DNA of 64,000 nucleotides from Actinostola sp. cb2023 (GCA_033675265.1 JAUJYZ010001480.1:559501-623500), one strand, 5' to 3'; positions 53,500 to 63,533 are shown, numbered from the stretch's first letter. Notes: generated by a model from the sequence alone, not told the origin. Made by a program: numbers and translations.

Positions 53500-56400
53500 G
53501 AGTACGAACGCATAGACGGTTTAACGAGTCAAAGTCTAGGGGAGGAGTCATGGGGAAGGACTGTCTTCAGACCTTCCTTCCCCGTGGCCCCAGGGCTTTT
53601 TACTCATTACAAACCAGAGTGCGAACGAATAGACGGTTTAACGAGTCAAAGTCTAGGGGAGGAGTCATGGGGAAGGACTGTCTTCAGACCCTCCTTCCTC
53701 GTGGCCCCAGGGCTTTTTACTCATTACCAACCAGAGTACGAACGAATAGACGGTTTAACGAGTCAAAGTCTAGGGGAGGAGTCATGGGGAAGGACTGTCT
53801 TCAGACCCTCCTTCCCCGTGGCCCTAAGGCTTTTTACTCATTATCAACCAGAGTATGTACGCATAGACGGTTTAACGAGTCAAAGTCTAGGGGAGGAGTC
53901 ATGGGGAAGGACTGTCTTCATACCATCCTTCCTCGTGGCCCCAGGGCTTTTTACTCATTACCAACCAGAGTACGTACGCATAGACGGTTTAACGAGTCAA
54001 AGTCTAGGGGAGGGGTCATGGGGAAGGACTGTCTTCAGACCCTCCTTCCCCGTGGCCCTAAGGCTTTTTACTCATTACCAACCAGAGTACGTACGTATAG
54101 ACGGTTTAACGAGTCAAAGTCTAGGGGAGGAGTCATGGGGAAGGACTGTCTTCAGACCCTCCTTCCCCGTGGCCCTAAGGCTTTTTACTCATTACCAACC
54201 AGAGTACGAACGAATAGACGGTTTAACGAGTCAAAGTCTAGGGGAGGAGTCATGGGGAAGGACTGTCTTCAGACCCTCCTTCCCCGTGGCCCTAAGGCTT
54301 TTTACTCATTATCAACCAGAGTACGTACGCATAGACGGTTTAACGAGTCAAAGTCTAGGGGAGGAGTCATGGGGAAGGACTGTCTTCAGACCCTCATTAT
54401 CAACCAGAGTACGTACGCATAGACGGTTTAACGAGTCAAAGTCTAGGGGAGGGGTCATGGGGTAGGACTGTCTTCAGACCCTCCTTCCCCGTGGCCCTAA
54501 GGCTTTTTACTCATTACCAACCAGAGTACGAACGAATAGACGGTTTAACGAGTCAAAGTCTAGGGGAGGAGTCATGGGGAAGGACTGTCTTCAGACCCTC
54601 CTTCCCCGTGGCCCCAGGGCTTTTTACTCATTATCAACCAGAGTACGAACGAATAGACGGTTTAACGAGTCACCGTCTAGGGGAGGAGTCATGGGGAAGG
54701 ACTGTCTTCAGACCCTCCTTCCCCGTGGCCCTAAGGGCTTTTTACTCATTACCAACCAGAGTACGAACGAATAGACGGTTTAACGAGTCACAGTCTAGGG
54801 GAGGAGTCATGGGGAAGGACTGTCTTCAGACCCTCCTTCCCCGTGGCCCTAAGGCTTTTTACTCATTACCAACCAGAGTACGTACGCATAGACGGTTTAA
54901 CGAGTCAAAGTCTAGGGGAGGAGTCATGGGGAAGGACTGTCTTCAGACCCTCCCTCCCCGTGGCCCTAAGGCTTTTTACTCATTACCAACCAGAGTATGT
55001 ACGCATAGACGGTTTAACGAGTCAAAGTCTAGGGGAGGAGTCATGGGGAAGGACTGTCTTCAGACCCTCCTTCCCCGTGGCCCTAAGGCTTTTCACTCAT
55101 TACCAACCAGAGTACGTACGCATAGACGGTTTAACGAGTCAAAGTCTAGGGGAGGAGTCATGGGGAAGGACTGTCTTCAGACCCTCCTTCCTCGTGGCCC
55201 CAAGGCTTTTTACTCATTACCAACCAGAGAACGAACGAATAGACGGTTTAACGAGTCAAAGTCTAGGGGAGGAGTCATGGGGAAGGACTGTCTTCAGACC
55301 CTCCTTCCCCGTGGCCCTAAGGCTTTTTACTCATTATCAACCAGAGTACGTACGCATAGACGGTTTAACGAGTCAAAGTCTAGGGGAGGAGTCATGGGGA
55401 AGGACTGTCTTCAGACCCTCATTATCAACCAGAGTACGTACGCATAGACGGTTTAACGAGTCAAAGTCTAGGGGAGGGGTCATGGGGTAGGACTGTCTTC
55501 AGACCCTCCTTCCCCGTGGCCCTAAGGCTTTTTACTCATTACCAACCAGAGTACGAACGAATAGACGGTTTAACGAGTCAAAGTCTAGGGGGAGGAGTCA
55601 TGGGGAAGGACTGTCTTCAGACCCTCCTTCCCCGTGGCCCCAGGGCTTTTTACTCATTATCAACCAGAGTACGAACGAATAGACGGTTTAACGAGTCACA
55701 GTCTAGGGGAGGAGTCATGGGGAAGGACTGTCTTCAGACCCTCCTTCCCCGTGGCCCTAAGGGCTTTTTACTCATTACCAACCAGAGTACGAACGAATAG
55801 ACGGTTTAACGAGTCACAGTCTAGGGGAGGAGTCATGGGGAAGGACTGTCTTCAGACCCTCCTTCCCCGTGGCCCTAAGGCTTTTTACTCATTACCAACC
55901 AGAGTACGTACGCATAGACGGTTTAACGAGTCAAAGTCTAGGGGAGGAGTCATGGGGAAGGACTGTCTTCAGACCCTCCCTCCCCGTGGCCCTAAGGCTT
56001 TTTACTCATTACCAACCAGAGTATGTACGCATAGACGGTTTAACGAGTCAAAGTCTAGGGGAGGAGTCATGGGGAAGGACTGTCTTCAGACCCTCCTTCC
56101 CCGTGGCCCTAAGGCTTTTTACTCATTACCAACCAGAGTACGTACGCATAGACGGTTTAACGAGTCAAAGTCTAGGGGAGGAGTCATGGGGAAGGACTGT
56201 CTTCAGACCCTCCTTCCCCGTGGCCCCAAGGCTTTTTACTCATTATCAACCAGAGTACGAACGAATAGACGGTTTAACGAGTCACAGTCTAGGGGAGGAG
56301 TCATGGGGAAGGACTGTCTTCAGACCCTCCTTCCCCGTGGCCCTAAGGGCTTTTTACTCATTACCAACCAGAGTACGAACGAATAGACGGTTTAACGAGT

Positions 56401-56862
56401 CACAGTCTAGGGGAGGAGTCATGGGGAAGGACTGTCTTCAGACCCTCCTTCCCCGTGGCCCTAAGGCTTTTTACTCATTACCAACCAGAGTACGTACGCA
56501 TAGACGGTTTAACGAGTCAAAGTCTAGGGGAGGAGTCATGGGGAAGGACTGTCTTCAGACCCTCCCTCCCCGTGGCCCTAAGGCTTTTTACTCATTACCA
56601 ACCAGAGTATGTACGCATAGACGGTTTAACGAGTCAAAGTCTAGGGGAGGAGTCATGGGGAAGGACTGTCTTCAGACCCTCCTTCCCCGTGGCCCTAAGG
56701 CTTTTTACTCATTACCAACCAGAGTATGTACGCATAGACGGTTTAACGAGTCAAAGTCTAGGGGAGGAGTCATGGGGAAGGACTGTCTTCAGACCCTCCT
56801 TCCCCGTGGCCCTAAGGCTTTTTACTCATTACCAACCAGAGTACGTACGCATAGACGGATAA
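53500..56862. repeat. 117-bp minisatellite, about 28-29 units, with higher-order blocks
   Basis: The unit contains ATAGACGGTTTAACGAGTCA, AGTCTAGGGGAGGAGTCATG, GGGAAGGACTGTCTTCAGAC and GGCTTTTTACTCATTACCAA. Unit length is 117 bp, so plus-strand frames stay open over many units (39-aa translated repeat). One-base indels (for example CTAAGGGC for CTAAGGC, or an extra G in CTAGGGGGAGG) switch frames, so no single frame survives. Truncated units at about 54392 and 55416 start the same multi-unit block twice, giving a higher-order repeat of about 1 kb. The array ends where the C-terminal coding region of the minus-strand repeat gene begins. Confidence 0.93.
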
Positions 56863-59800
56863 CGACCAAGAGAAATAAAGAGACAGCAGGCGTTACCTTC
56901 TTTGGAGTAATGAGCTTCCTCAGATTGGAATTCAGTGGAGATTACAACAAGAGGAGTATTATGGTGGTGTTGAACCTCAGGGGATTTCCCGAGACAAGAA
57001 GTTGTACAAGTAGGCAATGGACTTGGTTGCGATGTAATAGTAGCTGCGACGTCCAGCCTTGAAAGCACATCTGGAGTTGACGAGATGCTCGACGAGATTG
57101 TAAAAATTGCGGTACTAGTCATTCGCCTGAGTTGTGGTGTATTTGTTGCTCGGTCACACTTGGAAGGGCACTTTTCGGTTGACTGGAGATTCGCTCGGAA
57201 GGACCGCTGTTCGGTTGACTGGAGTTTCGCTCGGAAGGACCGCTTTTCGGTTGACTGGAGTTTCGCTCGGAAGGACCGCTTTTCGGTTGACCCTCTTTTC
57301 GAAGTTGATGAGCGAGCACCCGTCCAAGGCCCAAGAGCTGCTGTTGTACAGCATGAACAACGAAACGATACTGGCGATGAAATTGTCAGGCGTCGTCTTG
57401 TTGAAGATAAGGGCACATCCACTAGAAATGAGCGTTTGACAGCATCGAGGAATTCCTCTGGAATTTCGCTAACTGGAATGTTTTCAACCACCTTGAATAA
57501 CCAATGCTGCATCGACTTTCCAGCTGGTGTCAAGCTATCGATAGCTTGCAAATTTATTATCTTGTCACAAACTGTCTGTCCAAGAGCACATGGTTTAAAC
57601 AAGACCCTGAAGACATCCTCGTAACTGTGTTGGAAAATCATAAACAACTTCTGCAACAAACGTCTCATCACCTCGTAATAGCAGATCCTGATGTATTTCT
57701 TCTCTTCACAGAAATGGTTCACCACTATTTCGAAGACAGTTTGTTTCGTATGCAAATTGACTGCCATTAATGCTCTGCTGTCAGCCTTAATTAGCTTGTC
57801 TATCAATGTGATAGTGCTTGGCAGATCGGCCATTAAACGCAGGGAGTCCAAGAGAAGATGTAGCGGCGTTTCTCCTGTAGAAGGACTTGGAAGAAGAGGG
57901 CTGCATTTCTTTCTCGTTAATAAAAAATGGGTGAAATATTTCCGTCTAAAAAGACACACCACATGCAGCAAAGTGTGGCGGAAAAGTGGACATGAGTCAG
58001 GGATAATGCTTTTGTAGATATCAAAGTCCGATGGAAGAATTTTCTCAAGAGCATCTTGCGATACGGCTTCAGTTTCTTTAACCTTGGATATGTACAGGGT
58101 GATAGGGTGGTGAGTCAGGACACAAGTAGAGGGGCAAAATGGAGTGTGATAGTCAGCATGGTTAATCTTTGGAGAAATGCTACTTGACAGTGCAAACGCA
58201 ATGGATGAATTACCAGTCTCCCAATGACCAACGTGCCGATTCCCTTTTGCTTGGTTTGCTGGTCTTGGACTACTTTCGAAGATGTGGCTATCATCTTCTT
58301 TCTTGACCGGTACTAGATCCTTTGATATTTCAACAACTTCCATCTCTTGACTTTGAACTTCAAGCTTTTCGCTTGCGGTCTCGTTCTCTCGGCCATCACT
58401 GATCTCTGGTTCCCAGCCATCTTCTAAACATTGCACCAGCAAATTGAGTTCATTACCGAAGTCACAACATGCATCTCTTATTGATTTTCCATCAGACAAA
58501 GACATGAAACTGTTACAAGTCGTGAATTTCATAATCTCATTCCAGGAGAATTCTACGTCCTCAACAATGGAATTTCCTGAAGTATTGGAAGATGTTACCA
58601 CTTCGATGAAACTCTCTAGTTTTAATCTGCCCTCCTCAAAAAGTCTTCGCACTCGTTTCATGATGACAACGAACATGCCATCGTATAAGATCCATTCTTC
58701 TTGTATAGGAGTATAATATTCCTGTAGAAACATTTCAATCGATTTGGGAGAGAACCCTTTTTGTGCCTCGATTGCATCTGAAACCTTCTGCACTTTCATG
58801 AGTAGCTTTTTGAAGTGCGATACCATATTGGACAGAAACGAATTTTCGGTTGCCAGTAACAAATTTGGGCAGGTCTCAGATAAGACCACCAAACACTCTT
58901 GAAAGGCTGCTATCTTCGCGGTGTTGTCATGGAAACTGAGTGACTTCATCATGTTCATTTGGAAGGCAACAAGAGCAGCACAGCAAGTGGTGCATGACAC
59001 AGGAAATAGATGGACGGCCATTATACGTTGTAGTACGTCAGATCTTCCAAACATGCAGGCGAGATGAATAACGGAAAGTTGAAACTTTGGATCCATGTCA
59101 GGGACGTTGGTTGCAGGATCCCATCCGAGTTCCATTGCCATTTGTATGCAAGTCAGTGGAGAGGTTCTCAAAGCTGAAACGCTTTTTAGCTCTCTGGACC
59201 AACCTATGCTGAGTGTTATTGGATGATGTTGGTACTGACAATCGTCATCGCACACTGTAAAGTGGCTAGGACGTAAAATGTTTTCCAATATGACGTGTCC
59301 TTTGAGAGATTTTGGAGGAACCTTGAGCCTTTTTTGTGGTGGATGACAATTGTCTGTCTCATCATGTTCCCTCTTCACTGCATTTCCACTACAATCTATG
59401 TTTGCAACTAAAATAGTACTGGACTCCTGGCTGGAACTTGCAGAACATGTATATTGTGATTGTCTAGTAGGAGTGGTTTCAGCCTCCAATTCACATGACT
59501 TTACGTTTGCACCAGAAGTAAGCGGTTGGTTGGTACTTTCAGGACATATAGCACCTTCTAGCAGATAAGCAGGAATGCTTTCGATCTCTGAATCTGTACA
59601 ACAGTCAGAGTCGATTCCATCTATCAGTCCAGTTGTATGGGTGCTTTCAATCACTGCATCAGTGTCATGGTCTTTTTTGGCCAAAACCAAATCACAATTG
59701 GTTAGTTGGCTGATACTCTCACAGCTGATCCCATCTATCAGTCCAGTTGTATGGGTGCTTTCAATCACTGCATCAGTGTCATGGTCTTTTATGGCCAAAA

Positions 59801-61061
59801 CCAAATCACAATTGGTTAGTTGGCTGATACTCTCACAGCTGATCCCATCTATCAGTCCAGTTGTATGGGTGCTTTCAATCACTGCATCAGTGTCATGGTC
59901 TTTTATGGCCAAAACCGAATCACAATTGGTTAGTTGGCTGATACTCTCACAGCTGATCCCATCTATCAGTCCAGTTGTATGGGTGCTTTCAATCACTGCA
60001 TCAGTGTCATGGTCTTTTATGGCCAAAACCGAATCACAATTGGTTAGTTGGCTGATACTCTCACAGCTGATCCCATCTATCAGTCCAGTTGTATGGGTGC
60101 TTTCAATCACTGCATCAGTGTCATGGTCTTTTATGGCCAAAACCGAATCACAATTGGTTAGTTGGCTGATACTCTCACAGCTGATCCCATCTATCAGTCC
60201 AGTTGTATGGGTGCTTTCAATCACTGCATCAGTGTCATGGTCTTTTATGGCCAAAACCGAATCACAATTGGTTAGTTGGCTGATACTCTCACAGCTGATC
60301 CCATCTATCAGTCCAGTTGTATGGGTGCTTTCAATCACTGCATCAGTGTCATGGTCTTTTATGGCCAAAACCGAATCACAATTGGTTAGTTGGCTGATAC
60401 TCTCACAGCTGATCCCATCTATCAGTCCAGTTGTATGGGTGCTTTCAATCACTGCATCAGTGTCATGGTCTTTTATGGCCAAAACCGAATCACAATTGGT
60501 TAGTTGGCTGATACTCTCACAGCTGATCCCATCTATCAGTCCAGTTGTATGGGTGCTTTCAATCACTGCATCAGTGTCATGGTCTTTTATGGCCAAAACC
60601 GAATCACAATTGGTTAGTTGGCTGATACTCTCACAGCTGATCCCATCTATCAGTCCAGTTGTATGGGTGCTTTCAATCACTGCATCAGTGTCATGGTCTT
60701 TTATGGCCAAAACCAAATCACAATTGGTTAGTTGGCTGATACTCTCACAGCTGATCCCATCTATCAGTCCAGTTGTATGGGTGCTTTCAATCACTGCATC
60801 AGTGTCATGGTCTTTTATGGCCAAAACCGAATCACAATTGGTTAGTTGGCTGATACTCTCACAGCTGATCCCATCTATCAGTCCAGTTGTATGGGTGCTT
60901 TCAATCACTGCATCAGTGTCATGGTCTTTTATGGCCAAAACCGAATCACAATTGGTTAGTTGGCTGATACTCTCACAGCTGATCCCATCTATCAGTCCAG
61001 TTGTATGGGTGCTTTCAATCACTGCATCAGTGTCATGGTCTTTTATGGCCAAAACCAACAC
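56829..61061 (-). CDS. Repeat/ankyrin protein, 3' part: 13 repeats, module A2, two ankyrin-like regions
   Basis: Open for 1410 codons. It begins inside the array with 13 copies of a 38-residue unit (DHDTDAVIESTHTTGLIDG, ISCESISQLTNCDSVLAIK). Then comes module A2 (SGANVKSCELEAETT, HDETDN, an NLS-like PPQKRLKVPPK, and DDDCQYQHHPITLSI). Ankyrin-like helices follow: FQLSVIHLACMFGRSDVLQR near 59040-59095, and TLLHVVCLFRRKYFTHFLL with GETPLHLLLDSLRLM near 57835-57965. A third HHPITL motif precedes the second. The family is not recognised; a nuclear or signalling scaffold is a guess. Near 57435 the frame probably shifts: the other minus frame reads LISSGCALIFNKTTPDNF and FMLYNSSSWALDGCSLI, more protein-like than the in-frame Arg/Ser-rich tail, and stops at 57154. 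Confidence 0.75.
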   Translation of the reverse strand: MLVLAIKDHDTDAVIESTHTTGLIDGISCESISQLTNCDSVLAIKDHDTDAVIESTHTTGLIDGISCESISQLTNCDSVLAIKDHDTDAVIESTHTTGLIDGISCESISQLTNCDLVLAIKDHDTDAVIESTHTTGLIDGISCESISQLTNCDSVLAIKDHDTDAVIESTHTTGLIDGISCESISQLTNCDSVLAIKDHDTDAVIESTHTTGLIDGISCESISQLTNCDSVLAIKDHDTDAVIESTHTTGLIDGISCESISQLTNCDSVLAIKDHDTDAVIESTHTTGLIDGISCESISQLTNCDSVLAIKDHDTDAVIESTHTTGLIDGISCESISQLTNCDSVLAIKDHDTDAVIESTHTTGLIDGISCESISQLTNCDSVLAIKDHDTDAVIESTHTTGLIDGISCESISQLTNCDLVLAIKDHDTDAVIESTHTTGLIDGISCESISQLTNCDLVLAKKDHDTDAVIESTHTTGLIDGIDSDCCTDSEIESIPAYLLEGAICPESTNQPLTSGANVKSCELEAETTPTRQSQYTCSASSSQESSTILVANIDCSGNAVKREHDETDNCHPPQKRLKVPPKSLKGHVILENILRPSHFTVCDDDCQYQHHPITLSIGWSRELKSVSALRTSPLTCIQMAMELGWDPATNVPDMDPKFQLSVIHLACMFGRSDVLQRIMAVHLFPVSCTTCCAALVAFQMNMMKSLSFHDNTAKIAAFQECLVVLSETCPNLLLATENSFLSNMVSHFKKLLMKVQKVSDAIEAQKGFSPKSIEMFLQEYYTPIQEEWILYDGMFVVIMKRVRRLFEEGRLKLESFIEVVTSSNTSGNSIVEDVEFSWNEIMKFTTCNSFMSLSDGKSIRDACCDFGNELNLLVQCLEDGWEPEISDGRENETASEKLEVQSQEMEVVEISKDLVPVKKEDDSHIFESSPRPANQAKGNRHVGHWETGNSSIAFALSSSISPKINHADYHTPFCPSTCVLTHHPITLYISKVKETEAVSQDALEKILPSDFDIYKSIIPDSCPLFRHTLLHVVCLFRRKYFTHFLLTRKKCSPLLPSPSTGETPLHLLLDSLRLMADLPSTITLIDKLIKADSRALMAVNLHTKQTVFEIVVNHFCEEKKYIRICYYEVMRRLLQKLFMIFQHSYEDVFRVLFKPCALGQTVCDKIINLQAIDSLTPAGKSMQHWLFKVVENIPVSEIPEEFLDAVKRSFLVDVPLSSTRRRLTISSPVSFRCSCCTTAALGPWTGARSSTSKRGSTEKRSFRAKLQSTEKRSFRAKLQSTEQRSFRANLQSTEKCPSKCDRATNTPQLRRMTSTAIFTISSSISSTPDVLSRLDVAATITSQPSPLPTCTTSCLGKSPEVQHHHNTPLVVISTEFQSEEAHYSKEGNACCLFISLGRYPSMRTYSGW
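57172..57297. repeat. 36-bp tandem repeat, about 3.5 units, in the C-terminal coding region
   Basis: CTTTTCGGTTGACTGGAGTT followed by TCGCTCGGAAGGACCG repeats at 36-bp spacing. In the frame that ends at 57154 it encodes a 12-residue VNRKAVLPSETP repeat; in the longer frame it encodes STEKRSFRAKLQ. Confidence 0.88.
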
Positions 61062-62582
61062 AATTGGTTAGTTGGCTGCTGATACTCTCACAGCTGATCC
61101 CATCTATCAGTCCAGTTGTATGGGTGCTTTCAATCACTGCATCAGTGTCATGGTCTTTTATGGCCAAAACCGAATCACAATTGGTTAGTTGGCTGATACT
61201 CTCACAGCTGATCCCATCTATCAGTCCAGTTGTATGGGTGCTTTCAATCACTGCATCAGTGTCATGGTCTTTTATGGCCAAAACCGAATCACAATTGGTT
61301 AGTTGGCTGATACTCTCACAGCTGATCCCATCTATCAGTCCAGTTGTATGGGTGCTTTCAATCACTGCATCAGTGTCATGGTCTTTTATGGCCAAAACCG
61401 AATCACAATTGGTTAGTTGGCTGATACTCTCACAGCTGATCCCATCTATCAGTCCAGTTGTATGGGTGCTTTCAATCACTGCATCAGTGTCATGGTCTTT
61501 TATGGCCAAAACCGAATCACAATTGGTTAGTTGGCTGATACTCTCACAGCTGATCCCATCTATCAGTCCAGTTGTATGGGTGCTTTCAATCACTGCATCA
61601 GTGTCATGGTCTTTTATGGCCAAAACCGAATCACAATTGGTCAGTTGGCTGATACTCTCACAGCTGATCCCATCTATCAGTCCAGTTGTATGGGTGCTTT
61701 CAATCACTGCATCAGTGTCATGGTCTTTTATGGCCAAAACCGAATCACAATTGGTTAGTTGGCTGATACTCTCACAGCTGATCCCATCTATCAGTCCAGT
61801 TGTATGGGTGCTTTCAATCACTGCATCAGTGTCATGGTCTTTTATGGCCAAAACCGAATCACAATTGGTTAGTTGGCTGATACTCTCACAGCTGATCCCA
61901 TCTATCAGTCCAGTTGTATGGGTGCTTTCAATCACTGCATCAGTGTCATGGTCTTTTATGGCCAAAACCGAATCACAATTGGTTAGTTGGCTGATACTCT
62001 CACAGCTGATCCCATCTATCAGTCCAGTTGTATGGGTGCTTTCAATCACTGCATCAGTGTCATGGTCTTTTATGGCCAAAACCGAATCACAATTGGTTAG
62101 TTGGCTGATACTCTCACAGCTGATCCCATCTATCAGTCCAGTTGTATGGGTGCTTTCAATCACTGCATCAGTGTCATGGTCTTTTATGGCCAAAACCGAA
62201 TCACAATTGGTTAGTTGGCTGATACTCTCACAGCTGATCCCATCTATCAGTCCAGTTGTATGGGTGCTTTCAATCACTGCATCAGTGTCATGGTCTTTTA
62301 TGGCCAAAACCGAATCACAATTGGTTAGTTGGCTGATACTCTCACAGCTGATCCCATCTATCAGTCCAGTTGTATGGGTGCTTTCAATCACTGCATCAGT
62401 GTCATGGTCTTTTATGGCCAAAACCGAATCACAATTGGTTAGTTGGCTGATACTCTCACAGCTGATCCCATCTATCAGTCCAGTTGTATGGGTGCTTTCA
62501 ATCACTGCATCAGTGTCATGGTCTTTTATGGCCAAAACCAAATCACAATTGGTTAGTTGGCTGATACTCTCACAGCTGATAA
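59617..62582. repeat. 114-bp coding minisatellite, 26 units
   Basis: AGTCCAGTTGTATGGGTGCT recurs every 114 bp: 13 times from 59626 to 60994 and 13 times from 61109 to 62477. The one irregular spacing (115 bp) lies between. Units differ by very few bases (CCAAATC/CCGAATC, one GGTTAG/GGTCAG, TTTTTT/TTTTAT). In the coding direction each unit gives 38 residues. Confidence 0.97.
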
Positions 62583-63432
62583 CTTCTAACAATCCAGTTA
62601 TTGGGTGAAGCTTGTACTGGCATTTGTCATTGCCTATTTTCAAGTGGCTCCCACGGAAAATGTCTTCCAATAAGACTTGTACTTTTAGGGATTTTGGAGG
62701 AACCTTGAGCCTTTTTTGTGGTGGTTGATGACTGTCTGTCTCGTCATGTTTCCTCTTCATGGCATTTTCACGACACTCTACATGTATGTTTGCAACTGAA
62801 ACAGAACTAGATTCCTGGCTAGTAATTACAGAACATCTATTTTGTGATTGTCTAGTAGGAGGAGTGGTTTCAGCCTCCAATTCACATGACTTTACATTTG
62901 CCCCAGAAGTACATGTAAGTTGTTGGCTGCTACTTTCAGCACAGATACCTTCTATTAGTTCACTAGAAGTGGTTACCATCTCTGAACATGGAGAAGAGGT
63001 ATTCTCCTCATCTCCGAGACACAACTCATTGTCAATACAATTTTCCGATTCAGTATTGAACTCTGTGATTTTAGTTTGTTGCAGAGGTTTAGCGTTTTCC
63101 TGAAATTTATCCATGTGAGGTACATAACAATTAGTTTTGTCAATCTTCTCAAAGCTACCCGAGCATGACACTTTAGTTCTTGTCACTATCCCTTGATCTG
63201 AAATAGGCAATAACTGATCTGGTAAATTTGGACATGTTTTAGAGGGCTTAATTCTATATGGTAAGCGAGAAGAGGCTTTGAATGTAGTCCATACACGCAA
63301 AGGCTCTGCTGTAAACCACATGAAAGATTTACAGTCATCATCATCATCCTCCATTGATGACCACTGTGGTGAGATATTTGGTCCTCCAGGTTTGTTGACA
63401 TCAGCATAAATAAATGAAACACAGTAAAGGAA
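61033..63432 (-). CDS. Repeat/ankyrin protein, 5' part: N-terminal region, module A1 and 13 repeats (upstream exons probably missing)
   Basis: The open frame has no credible start: its first codon would be TTG, while a strong GATGTTTCTTTGCAG acceptor sits at 63433 and earlier. The exon therefore probably begins at 63432 with FLYCVSFIYADVNKPGGP, and earlier exons lie past 64000 or beyond the element there. It continues with an acidic MEDDDDDCKSF patch, module A1 (GANVKSCELEAETT, KRKHDETDSHQPPQKRLKVP, CQYKLHPIT) and 13 repeats, then runs out of frame at unit 13/14. There the DNA has a 2-base deletion (ACCAACACAATTGG) and a 3-base insertion (GGCTGCTGATAC), net +1. With the 3' part it would be one gene of about 2,200 codons. 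Domain identity of the N-terminal region not recognised. Confidence 0.72.
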   Translation of the reverse strand, partial: FLYCVSFIYADVNKPGGPNISPQWSSMEDDDDDCKSFMWFTAEPLRVWTTFKASSRLPYRIKPSKTCPNLPDQLLPISDQGIVTRTKVSCSGSFEKIDKTNCYVPHMDKFQENAKPLQQTKITEFNTESENCIDNELCLGDEENTSSPCSEMVTTSSELIEGICAESSSQQLTCTSGANVKSCELEAETTPPTRQSQNRCSVITSQESSSVSVANIHVECRENAMKRKHDETDSHQPPQKRLKVPPKSLKVQVLLEDIFRGSHLKIGNDKCQYKLHPITGLLEVISCESISQLTNCDLVLAIKDHDTDAVIESTHTTGLIDGISCESISQLTNCDSVLAIKDHDTDAVIESTHTTGLIDGISCESISQLTNCDSVLAIKDHDTDAVIESTHTTGLIDGISCESISQLTNCDSVLAIKDHDTDAVIESTHTTGLIDGISCESISQLTNCDSVLAIKDHDTDAVIESTHTTGLIDGISCESISQLTNCDSVLAIKDHDTDAVIESTHTTGLIDGISCESISQLTNCDSVLAIKDHDTDAVIESTHTTGLIDGISCESISQLTNCDSVLAIKDHDTDAVIESTHTTGLIDGISCESISQLTNCDSVLAIKDHDTDAVIESTHTTGLIDGISCESISQLTNCDSVLAIKDHDTDAVIESTHTTGLIDGISCESISQLTNCDSVLAIKDHDTDAVIESTHTTGLIDGISCESISQLTNCDSVLAIKDHDTDAVIESTHTTGLIDGISCESISQLTNCDSVLAIKDHDTDAVIESTHTTGLIDGISCESISSQLTNCVGFGHKRP

Positions 63433-63533
63433 CTGCAAAGAAACATCAATTTCAGCTCATTTATCATTTCCGCTAATATTAAAAACTGACAACTCATCAA
63501 GAAAACAGCAATCAAATTTGTGATCTAGTCGAC

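Noticed and set aside
53253..57062. Several plus-strand ORFs of 135-397 codons with RRFNESKSRGGVMGK-type repeats
   Set aside because: They are frames of the 117-bp minisatellite; single-base indels switch frame every few units, and there is no non-repeat domain.
57085..57624. Plus-strand ORF of 179 codons opposite the ankyrin gene
   Set aside because: It is the antisense of coding and 36-bp repeat sequence; the minus strand carries the conserved-looking protein.
59617..62582. CRISPR array look-alike
   Set aside because: The units are contiguous 114-bp copies with no unique spacers, in an intron-containing animal genome, and they encode a protein repeat.
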